Assembly: GCA_021825035.1 (NCBI GenBank)
Contig: JAKAIQ010000061.1
Span: 1-10,210 of the forward strand
DNA length: 10,210 nucleotides
Reading direction: 5' to 3'
DNA from: Deltaproteobacteria bacterium
GTDB taxonomy: Bacteria; Desulfobacterota; GWC2-55-46
A model generated the notes under the pieces. It worked only from the letters and a program-made list of their open reading frames with translations, was not told the origin of the DNA and searched no databases. Of the stretch, positions 1 through 5,647 are shown piece by piece. Within the stretch, counting starts at the first letter, position 1, and every line of letters starts with the position of its first letter. Position numbers and translations under genes: made by a program.

Positions 1-70
1 CGAAGGCCATGGAGCGGCGCATCTCAAGGAGCGCTCTTCTCAAACTCTCCTTTTCAACAGACCTCTGCAT
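1..70 (-). CDS. ygfA: 5-formyltetrahydrofolate cyclo-ligase, N-terminal fragment (cut by left window edge)
   Basis: Only the first 23 codons are in the window, reading MQRSVEKESLRRALLEMRRS then MAF. The pattern K-E-x-L-R-R-x-L-L-x-x-R-R, with a basic N-terminal helix, is typical of the start of 5-formyltetrahydrofolate cyclo-ligase (5,10-methenyltetrahydrofolate synthetase). That cytosolic enzyme uses ATP to convert 5-formyl-THF to 5,10-methenyl-THF. Position supports the call strongly: in many proteobacteria this gene lies directly downstream of 6S RNA and zapA, exactly as here. The ATG is the only ATG in the open frame since the last in-frame stop, and no convincing Shine-Dalgarno precedes it. 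The frame stays open for about 39 codons upstream without ATG or GTG, so a rare upstream start cannot be excluded. The catalytic and ATP-binding parts lie outside the window, so the call rests on N-terminal similarity plus gene order. Confidence 0.72.
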   Translation of the reverse strand, partial: MQRSVEKESLRRALLEMRRSMAF

Positions 71-282
71 CTTTTTACGCTGAAAGGAATTGGTGGCGGC
101 TGCTGGCTTGGAACTTGTTTCAGGACGGTACGGATTTAGCAGGTTCAGGGCCGGCGGACCAGGCGTCCGGTTTAATATATCCCATTACATCAAACGATTT
201 TTCCATAAAAATCCATCAATCTTATTGATTCCGTATAAACCTCAGCGATATTGAATTCCGATTCCGTCCGTTCCTTTAATAT
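71..282 (-). other. Spacer between 6S RNA and 5-FTHF cyclo-ligase
   Basis: About 210 bp separate the 3' end of the 6S RNA from the next gene. On the minus strand it holds an AT-rich hairpin (6-bp arms ATCAAT/ATTGAT, 3-nt loop, at 215-229). Three bases later comes a run of five T (211-207), which could be a weak intrinsic terminator for 6S RNA. A 28-codon frame (206 to 120, starting MEKSFDVMGYIKPDAW) follows directly but lacks a good ribosome-binding site. A small GC hairpin (CGGAC/GTCCG, 155-169) lies within that frame. I see no other gene on either strand. Confidence 0.4.
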
Positions 283-466
283 ATCTTCTCCCCGCAAAAG
301 CCGTGTTGAGGCAGATTTGAACCTGTCGAAACAGGTGGGCGCCTTTGTAAACCGCTTTCAGCTTTCCCGCATGGGGACCTGCTGGCCGACAGTCAGGGAA
401 GGCTCCCTCTTTTTAGAATGTTGGTTCTAAATATACCGGCAATCACGCACATCGCAGGGAGAAGAT
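283..466 (-). ncRNA. ssrS: 6S RNA
   Basis: 6S RNA binds the housekeeping sigma70 RNA polymerase by mimicking an open promoter, and lowers transcription from many promoters in stationary phase. Three nested pairings fit its fold. (1) A 15-bp closing stem joins ATCTTCTCCCTGCGA (466-452) to TTGCGGGGAGAAGAT (297-283), with only G-U wobbles as exceptions. (2) The terminal-arm stem pairs GGGAGCCTT (407-399) with AAGGCGCCC (345-337), 8 of 9 positions. (3) Between them is a large unpaired bubble whose 3' side carries the hairpin ACCTGT-TTCG-ACAGGT (336-321), a usual feature of the 6S central bubble. The resulting length, about 184 nt, equals the usual size. Its position immediately after zapA and before 5-FTHF cyclo-ligase is the classic proteobacterial location. 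Ends are estimated from the closing stem. It is probably made by processing of the zapA transcript, by its own promoter, or both. I have not found a strong promoter inside the end of zapA. Confidence 0.88.
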
Positions 467-474
467 TTCCTTTG

Positions 475-744
475 TCAAGCAAGCCGTTCGTCTATTTGAA
501 GAGCGAGCTCTTCGGATTTTTTCCCAAGCCTTTCGAGCGTCTCCTTTGTCTTAATGGCCTCGCCCGCAATATTGAGAGCGGCGAGAAGAGCCAGATCCAG
601 TGTCGATACGACCTTCGTACTGTCCTTGACCTCCTCTATCTTATTGTTTAGGTAATTTTCTATTGCGCGTATGTACTTCTCGTCTTCATCGGTTTTAACG
701 CTTAGCCTGTGGCCGCATATCTTGAGCTCCGTTACTTTCTTCAA
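475..744 (-). CDS. zapA: Cell division protein ZapA
   Basis: ZapA is a small cytosolic protein that binds FtsZ and bundles its protofilaments, stabilising the division ring. The 89-residue product has the family plan. An N-terminal beta-strand segment (residues 1-18, V-T-E-L-K-I-C-G-H-R-L-S-V-K) is followed by D-E-D-E-K-Y-I (19-25) and helix 1. The hallmark L-D-L-A-L-L-A-A-L-N-I-A segment spans about 49-60, and a C-terminal coiled-coil helix (about 62-88) drives dimer and tetramer formation. The start is TTG: it has GAGGT a few bases upstream, and no in-frame ATG or GTG precedes it. It begins 7 nt after the stop of the coiled-coil gene, so the two are co-transcribed and probably translationally coupled. 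6S RNA begins 8 nt after its stop. Confidence 0.92.
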   Translation of the reverse strand: MKKVTELKICGHRLSVKTDEDEKYIRAIENYLNNKIEEVKDSTKVVSTLDLALLAALNIAGEAIKTKETLERLGKKSEELALQIDERLA

Positions 745-751
745 CGGTACC

Positions 752-982
752 TCACGCGCCTTGAGTCAGGGCATTGAGCTTTTCAAGCAGCGTGTCCACT
801 CTTTCCCGCACCTGCACTTTTTCCCTATCCAACTTCTTGACCCGTTCTCTCAGTTCATCGAGTTCTCTACCCTTTATATCGAGGGCTTCTCTCAAGCCGC
901 TATTTTCAGCCTTGAGAGCTTCGTAACTCTTTAAAATACGAACGATGCCATCTTCAAGCTTCTCGAATTTCTCAAGCGGCAT
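752..982 (-). CDS. Small coiled-coil protein upstream of zapA (ZapB-like)
   Basis: The product is a 76-residue, highly charged protein (starting MPLEKFEKLEDGIVRILKSY). Almost the whole chain is predicted helix with leucine/isoleucine/valine heptads: L-E-D-G-I-V-R-I-L, L-K-A-E-N-S-G-L-R-E-A-L, L-D-E-L-R-E-R-V-K-K-L, V-D-T-L-L-E-K-L. There is no signal peptide or membrane segment. Small coiled-coil proteins encoded next to zapA are often annotated as ZapB-like division factors, which link ZapA at the FtsZ ring to the chromosome. That role is inferred from size, fold and position, because coiled coils resemble each other by composition. Start choice: a perfect AGGAGG (998-993) lies 10 nt before the chosen ATG. 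An upstream GTG (1006) and an ATG at 991 are in frame but lie before, or 1 nt after, this site. It is first in the operon, directly behind a strong promoter. Confidence 0.75.
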   Translation of the reverse strand: MPLEKFEKLEDGIVRILKSYEALKAENSGLREALDIKGRELDELRERVKKLDREKVQVRERVDTLLEKLNALTQGA

Positions 983-1050
983 TTCTTCCATTCCTCCTGT
1001 TGCCACGCCCTCTTCCCGGTGACCGGCCTCTTTCTACACAGGCCATCAAT

Positions 1051-1079
1051 ATATTACTTTTTTCAATGCCGAAAGTCAA
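1051..1079 (-). promoter_or_regulatory. sigma70-type promoter of the coiled-coil/zapA/6S RNA operon
   Basis: Reading leftward, the -35 box TTGACT (1079-1074) and the -10 box TAATAT (1056-1051) are separated by exactly 17 nt, a near-consensus housekeeping promoter. The predicted start of transcription is near 1044, giving a leader of about 60 nt before the ATG at 982. It points into the division genes and no other gene lies between. Confidence 0.75.
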
Positions 1080-1093
1080 GGATTTATGGATTG

Positions 1094-1139
1094 AAAAAGC
1101 GACTTTTTAGCAGTCTCGGCATGTTTTCATTCAAACATG
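1094..1139. repeat. Two short inverted repeats between divergent promoters
   Basis: Two perfect dyads lie between the leftward promoter and the importer operon. AAAAAG-CGA-CTTTTT (1094-1108) is AT-rich with a 3-nt loop. CATGTTT-N6-AAACATG (1120-1139) has 7-bp arms, like many dimeric-regulator operators. The second ends 8 bp upstream of the possible rightward -35 box (1148), where an activator or repressor could act. No regulator gene is nearby, so the assignment is only structural. Confidence 0.4.
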
Positions 1140-1147
1140 GAATCCCC

Positions 1148-1176
1148 TTCTAATAAAAAAAAAATTATCATATAAT
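1148..1176 (+). promoter_or_regulatory. Possible promoter of the peptide importer operon
   Basis: A perfect TATAAT (1171-1176) sits in an A/T-rich tract, with TTCTAA 17 nt upstream as a poor -35 match (3 of 6). Transcription would start near 1183, leaving a leader of about 67 nt before the binding-protein ATG. AT-rich DNA yields such -10 boxes by chance, so this is moderate to weak. The poor -35 would fit dependence on an activator. Confidence 0.42.
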
Positions 1177-1182
1177 AAGAGC

Positions 1183-1198
1183 TTATCGATGCCGATAA
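1183..1198. repeat. Perfect dyad TTATCG-N4-CGATAA at the predicted start site
   Basis: Six-bp arms flank ATGC. The element begins where transcription from TATAAT (1171-1176) is expected to start. That is a usual position for a repressor operator, or for a small 5' hairpin on the mRNA. No matching regulator is in the window. Confidence 0.35.
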
Positions 1199-1249
1199 AA
1201 TGCGCTGAAACGCGTTGGGCTGGTCCGCGGGAAGAGAAAATAATAGAAA

Positions 1250-3454
1250 ATGTACCTGTCAAAACGCATCGGGACATTTAAAATCCTTGTCCTTTTATCG
1301 ATCTTCATAGCCGCTTCGGGATGTACGCCCGATGATCCCTACCGTTCCTCCGAACGAGGCAAGAACATATTCTACACCACCTTCGTAGAGCCGCCGAAGC
1401 ATCTCGATCCGGCAAGGTCGTACAGCGCCGATGAGTACGACATCATAGCCCAGATATATGAGCCGCCCTTCCAATACCATTATCTTCTACGACCATACAC
1501 GCTGGTGCCCCTTTCTGCGCAAGATATGCCCATCCCGGAGTATTTTGACAGATCTGGCAGGAAACTCCCGGAAAACGTCCCTCCAAACAGGGTCTTCAGG
1601 GCTATCTACGGGATAAGGATAAAAAAAGGCATCATGTATCAACCTCATCCGGCCTTTGCCAGGAACCAGGACGGCACCTTGAAATACCGGAAACTCAGCG
1701 AAAACGACATGAGCGGCATCAACGAGGTAAAAGACTTCACGGTTAAAGGCACGCGGGAACTCAGGTCGGATGATTTCATACACGAAATAAAACGTCTGGC
1801 TGACCCGCAGATAGAAAGCCCGATTCTTCCGATACTCGAAAAATACATTCTTGGCCTCAAAGAATATTCTGACGCTTTACGTAGAGACCTCGAAGATATA
1901 AGGCGGGAGCGCAAGAAGAAGGCCGGATTTTCATACAACCAGACGTTGGACGAGCTGGAGAACCCCATAATACTCGACTACGGAAAGCATCCACTGCCGG
2001 GCGTTGAAAAGATCGACGATTACGCGTACAGGATCATACTCAAGACAAAGTACCCGCAGTTCCTTTACTGGCTTGCCATGCCGTTCTTAGCGCCTGTGCC
2101 GCAGGAAGCCGACCTTTTCTACAGGCAGGGGGTTCTGGCCGAAAGAAATATAACAATCGACAGATTCCCGGTCGGCACCGGGCCTTATGTCATGGACACG
2201 TACAACCCGAACATGGAGATAATACTCTCGAAAAACGTCAACTTTCATGACGAATACTATCCGAGCCGGGGCGAGCCGGGAGATCGCGAACTTGGCCTGC
2301 TTGACGATGCAGGCAAAAAACTCCCGTTCATAGACAAGATCGTCTTCAAGCTCGAAAAAGAAGCGATACCCCGCTGGAACAAGTTCTTGCAGGGATATTA
2401 CGACAACTCCGGCATAACCTCCGAAAGCTTCGACCAGGCCGTGGCAATCTCCGCATCCGGAAGGGCAAATGTAACCGATGCTATGAAAAAGCAAGGCATA
2501 AGACTGATTACCTCGGTAAGGCCCGCCACCTATTATAACGGCTTTAACATGCTTGACGACGTGGTCGGCGGATATACGCCGACCAAGGACAAGCTCCGCC
2601 AGGCGATCTCGATAGCGCTCAACTACGAGGAATACATAGAGATATTCAATAACGGAAGGGGCATCCCGGCGATGTCGCCGATCCCCCCGGGCATATTCGG
2701 CTACAGCTCCGACTATAACCCCTATGTGTATAATTGGGATAGCGCCAAGAAACGGCCGGTAAGAAAGTCCCTGAACGAAGCTAAAAGGCTTTTAGCCGAA
2801 GCCGGCTACCCGGGTGGGAGGGACAGGGAGGGCAAGCCCCTTGTAATAAACTTCGACAATCCCTGGACAGGGGCGGATTTGACCCCGGTTATAGATTGGT
2901 ACATTAAAAAGTTCGCCCTTCTCGGCATCCAGCTCGAAAACAGAACTACGGATTATAACAGGTTCCAGGACAAGATGGCCAAAGGAAACTTCCAGTTCTT
3001 TCCATGGGGATGGAATGCCGACTATCCCGACCCGGAGAACTTCTTTTTTCTTCTCTATGGCGGCAACTCGAAGGTAAAATACGGGGGTGAAAACGCAGCC
3101 GACTACTCGAACCCGGTCTTCGACGACATGTTTAAAAAGATGGAGAATATGGACGATTCGGCGCAGAGGCTCGCCATAATAAAAGAGATGACCTCGATCC
3201 TTCAAAGGGAATCGCCCTGGGTCTGGGGCTACCATCCCGTGGCCTTTGTGCTCTATCACCAATGGGTGAAAAACGTCAAAGCCAACCCCATGGCCAACAA
3301 CACCATGAAGTACATAAGGATAGACGCCGCCGAGAGAGAAAAGCTCCGGTACGAATGGAACAGGCCAAACTATGCCCCGATAGTCATTGTGGCGGCCATA
3401 ATCGTCATAGCGATATTGCCTGCCGTAATAAGGAAAAAACGCACCGAGAGGTAA
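1250..3454 (+). CDS. ABC importer substrate-binding lipoprotein, family 5 (oligopeptide/dipeptide type), with C-terminal membrane anchor
   Basis: This is the ligand-capturing subunit of a peptide-class ABC importer. The N-terminus has a lipoprotein signal peptide: K/R at 5-6, a hydrophobic core at 11-20 and the lipobox A-S-G-C with Cys25. Family-5 hallmarks follow: an L-D-P-A element near 52-55, S-D-D-F-I-H-E-I-K-R-L-A-D-P (173-186), F-P-V-G-T-G-P-Y (306-313), L-R-Q-A-I-S-I-A-L-N-Y-E (459-470), L-N-E-A-K-R-L-L-A-E-A-G-Y-P-G-G (518-533) and G-W-N-A-D-Y-P-D-P-E-N-F (587-598). At 734 residues it is about 200 longer than OppA or DppA. Extra length includes segments around 80-170, a charged helix at about 196-235, and a C-terminal hydrophobic helix (708-727) ending in basic R-K-K-R-T-E-R. 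So it may be held to the membrane at both ends. The ATG has only a weak, distant GGAAGAG upstream, but it gives the complete signal peptide. The ligand cannot be read from sequence; peptides are likely by family. Confidence 0.88.
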   Translation: MYLSKRIGTFKILVLLSIFIAASGCTPDDPYRSSERGKNIFYTTFVEPPKHLDPARSYSADEYDIIAQIYEPPFQYHYLLRPYTLVPLSAQDMPIPEYFDRSGRKLPENVPPNRVFRAIYGIRIKKGIMYQPHPAFARNQDGTLKYRKLSENDMSGINEVKDFTVKGTRELRSDDFIHEIKRLADPQIESPILPILEKYILGLKEYSDALRRDLEDIRRERKKKAGFSYNQTLDELENPIILDYGKHPLPGVEKIDDYAYRIILKTKYPQFLYWLAMPFLAPVPQEADLFYRQGVLAERNITIDRFPVGTGPYVMDTYNPNMEIILSKNVNFHDEYYPSRGEPGDRELGLLDDAGKKLPFIDKIVFKLEKEAIPRWNKFLQGYYDNSGITSESFDQAVAISASGRANVTDAMKKQGIRLITSVRPATYYNGFNMLDDVVGGYTPTKDKLRQAISIALNYEEYIEIFNNGRGIPAMSPIPPGIFGYSSDYNPYVYNWDSAKKRPVRKSLNEAKRLLAEAGYPGGRDREGKPLVINFDNPWTGADLTPVIDWYIKKFALLGIQLENRTTDYNRFQDKMAKGNFQFFPWGWNADYPDPENFFFLLYGGNSKVKYGGENAADYSNPVFDDMFKKMENMDDSAQRLAIIKEMTSILQRESPWVWGYHPVAFVLYHQWVKNVKANPMANNTMKYIRIDAAEREKLRYEWNRPNYAPIVIVAAIIVIAILPAVIRKKRTER
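3446..3451 (+). promoter_or_regulatory. Ribosome-binding site of permease 1 inside the end of the binding-protein gene
   Basis: GAGAGG ends 5 nt before the ATG at 3457 and overlaps the last codons of the preceding gene. It fixes the permease start there, although the frame is open back to 3262. Confidence 0.7.
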
Positions 3455-3456
3455 AG

Positions 3457-4437
3457 ATGCTCGCATACATGATAAGAAGGCTACTATACGCCATCCCGAT
3501 AATCATAGGGGTGAACATCCTTACCGCGGCGCTATTCTTCTACGTAAATACGCCTGACGATATGGCCCGGAAGATTCTCGGCGAGAAGAACATAACCCCT
3601 CAGGCGATAGAGAACTGGAAGATGGATCATGGCTACAACTTCCCGGCTTTTATAAACACCAAGGAAAAAGGCGCCGCAGTGGTGACGCAGACGATATTCT
3701 TCCAGAAATCAGTCCCACTTCTATGGTTCGACTTCGGCAGATCGGACAGGAACAATATAGATATCGGCGCTGAAATAAGGCAGCGCATGTGGCCGAGCCT
3801 CTTCATAAGCCTGCCCACTTTCGCGATAGGCGTAACCCTTGACCTGTTTTTTGCCATGATGCTCGCCTATTACAAGGGCACTTACATCGATTTCCTCGGC
3901 CTTGTGGCGGGAGTCGTCCTGATGTCCATCTCAAGCCTCTTTTACATAATAACCGGCCAGTACGTCTTCGGCAAGGCACTGCGACTTTTCCCGATCTCCG
4001 GCTACGATACCGGCATTCACGCGTTCAAATTCGTCGTGCTTCCCGTAATAGTTGGCATAATGAGCGGAATCGGCGCCGGGATTCGTTTCTACAGGACCGT
4101 ATTCATCGAAGAAATAGGCAAGGACTACGTGCGGACCGCGAGGGCCAAGGGGCTTCCGGAATCAGCGGTACTTTTCAAGCATGCGCTTAAAAACGCCATG
4201 ATACCGGTTCTTACCAACGTAGTGGTCTCCATACCTTTTCTTTTCTACGGAAGCCTCATAATGGAGACATTCTTCGCCATACCCGGACTCGGGAACTTCA
4301 CCATACAGGCGATCCAGTCGCAGGACTTCGCCATAGTCCGCTCGATGGTCTATCTCGGATCGCTCCTGTACATAGCCGGGCTCATACTGACCGATGTGAG
4401 CTATACGCTTGTCGATCCGAGGGTAAAATTCGAATGA
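3457..4437 (+). CDS. Peptide-class ABC transporter permease, DppB/OppB/YejB type
   Basis: This is the first inner-membrane subunit of the importer, 326 residues long. The N-terminus (MLAYMIRRLLYAIPIIIGVN) is the usual family start: a short basic stretch, then the first membrane helix (7-30). An external segment follows, with F-D-F-G-R-S at 91-96, the conserved D-F-G-x-S of the DppB group. Five more hydrophobic helices lie at about 115-138, 144-168, 190-208, 250-272 and 298-318. The cytoplasmic coupling (EAA) loop is at 220-250 (G-K-D-Y-V-R-T-A-R-A-K-G-L-P...H-A-L-K-N-A-M-I-P), which docks on the ATPase. The C-terminus L-V-D-P-R-V-K is also typical. It begins 2 nt after the binding-protein stop, so translational coupling is likely. 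Confidence 0.92.
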   Translation: MLAYMIRRLLYAIPIIIGVNILTAALFFYVNTPDDMARKILGEKNITPQAIENWKMDHGYNFPAFINTKEKGAAVVTQTIFFQKSVPLLWFDFGRSDRNNIDIGAEIRQRMWPSLFISLPTFAIGVTLDLFFAMMLAYYKGTYIDFLGLVAGVVLMSISSLFYIITGQYVFGKALRLFPISGYDTGIHAFKFVVLPVIVGIMSGIGAGIRFYRTVFIEEIGKDYVRTARAKGLPESAVLFKHALKNAMIPVLTNVVVSIPFLFYGSLIMETFFAIPGLGNFTIQAIQSQDFAIVRSMVYLGSLLYIAGLILTDVSYTLVDPRVKFE

Positions 4438-4453
4438 CGGTTGGGTCTTAAAT

Positions 4454-5626
4454 ATGCCAGTGATATTCGCAACTGACCTCATAGTCTATATCCTTTTCGC
4501 CGGAGCCTTCTATTTCATGCTGGCCGTAAGAAAAGAGGGAATGTTGAAAGAGGCATGGAAAGACGTTAAGAAAAGAAGGCTCGCCATGGTATGCCTTTCC
4601 GTGCTTGCGGCGTATTCGATTGTGGCGCTTGCCGACAGCATACGCTGGAGGGACCCGATCAGGAACGAAAGCGGCCGGCCGGCGCTTTCACCGAGCGGCG
4701 GCTATATATATTCAGCGGAGGCTCTGAGCATCCTCGACAGAGCCCTGTCAAGAATCCGGCTCGAAAACGAAAAGACATACTCCGCCCCTCTGTCGAGCCA
4801 CCTCTACGTGAAAGAATCGATAGAACTTCCGGACGGCAGGGTGGCGAGAGAGTATCCTCCTCTTAGATACCCCGGAGCCCATATCCTCGGCACCGATAAG
4901 GTCGGCAATGACATACTTTACATAGCCTTGAAGGGTGTGCGTACCGGGATGGTCATAGGCGCCGGCACGACCATCGTCATAATACCGTTCGCCATATTCT
5001 TCGGCGTCATAGCCGGATACTACGGCGGATTGATAGACGATATCGTGCAGTACCTCTACACCACCCTCGCCTCAATCCCTGGAGTGCTGCTAATAGTGGC
5101 CTTCATGCTACTTTTCGGGTCAAGCGGATACCAGGGCGGGCTGATCAGGCAAAGCGATCTTGTCCTACAGGCGTTCGTTCCGAACGACAGGCTCTTCTGG
5201 CTCTGCCTTATACTGGGAGTCACTTCCTGGACGGATCTCTGCAGGCTCATAAGAGGAGAGACCTTGAAGCTGCGCGAACTCGAATACGTGCAGGCATCGC
5301 GGGCCTTCGGAGTCTCCCGGCGCGGCATCATCTACCGCCACATAGTGCCGAACCTTATGCACCTTATCCTCATTACCTTCGTGCTTCAGTTCAGCGGCCT
5401 TGTGCTCGCCGAGGCTATACTGAGTTATATAGGCATAGGGGTCGGCCCTCAGATGTGGAGCTGGGGAAACATGATAAATACGGCGCGCCTTGAGCTAAGC
5501 ATGGAGCCTGTAGTGTGGTGGAACCTTCTCGCCTCGTTCGTGTTCATGTTCGGGCTTGTCCTTCCGGCTAACATATTTGGAGATGCCGTAAGGGACGCCC
5601 TCGACCCGAGGCTGCGGTTCAAATAA
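4454..5626 (+). CDS. Peptide-class ABC transporter permease, DppC/OppC/YejE type, with extended N-terminus
   Basis: This is the second inner-membrane subunit, partner of the preceding permease. Family hallmarks are K-K-R-R-L-A-M-V (39-46) before the usual first helix, H-I-L-G-T-D-K-V-G-N-D-I-L (143-155), the coupling loop E-Y-V-Q-A-S-R-A-F-G-V-S...H-I-V-P-N (277-300), L-S-Y-I-G-I-G-V (323-330), W-G-N-M-I (337-341) and the terminal D-P-R-L-R. At 390 residues it is some 80-90 longer than DppC. The excess comes from an extra hydrophobic helix at the very N-terminus (about 7-25) and a long hydrophilic external segment (about 63-142) before the H-I-L-G-T-D element. The chosen ATG keeps the extra helix; its Shine-Dalgarno is poor. 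The next in-frame ATGs (codons 22 and 30) would remove it, so the true start is less certain than the family. It begins 16 nt after the previous stop. Confidence 0.9.
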   Translation: MPVIFATDLIVYILFAGAFYFMLAVRKEGMLKEAWKDVKKRRLAMVCLSVLAAYSIVALADSIRWRDPIRNESGRPALSPSGGYIYSAEALSILDRALSRIRLENEKTYSAPLSSHLYVKESIELPDGRVAREYPPLRYPGAHILGTDKVGNDILYIALKGVRTGMVIGAGTTIVIIPFAIFFGVIAGYYGGLIDDIVQYLYTTLASIPGVLLIVAFMLLFGSSGYQGGLIRQSDLVLQAFVPNDRLFWLCLILGVTSWTDLCRLIRGETLKLRELEYVQASRAFGVSRRGIIYRHIVPNLMHLILITFVLQFSGLVLAEAILSYIGIGVGPQMWSWGNMINTARLELSMEPVVWWNLLASFVFMFGLVLPANIFGDAVRDALDPRLRFK

Positions 5627-5647
5627 TCTTTTCAGAGGCAAGAACCA

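Noticed and set aside
207..229. Intrinsic terminator after 6S RNA on the minus strand
   Set aside because: The stem is only 6 bp of mostly A/T with a 3-nt loop, and the T-run is five long, interrupted by GGA from the stem. It is too weak to call as a terminator feature, so it is mentioned only in the spacer entry.
983..1006. GTG (1006) or ATG (991) as start of the ZapB-like protein
   Set aside because: The perfect AGGAGG at 998-993 lies downstream of the GTG and only 1 nt before the ATG at 991. The ATG at 982 is the one at a workable distance.
3262..3456. Upstream extension of permease 1 by 65 codons
   Set aside because: The extension overlaps the binding-protein gene in another frame and encodes a basic, low-quality sequence. 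The ATG at 3457 has GAGAGG at proper spacing and yields the normal DppB N-terminus.
2792..3466. Long open frame (224 codons) on the minus strand opposite the binding-protein gene
   Set aside because: It lies fully antisense to a gene with unmistakable family motifs. Its product is rich in H, Y, G and V with no recognisable domain, as expected from antisense reading of this codon use.
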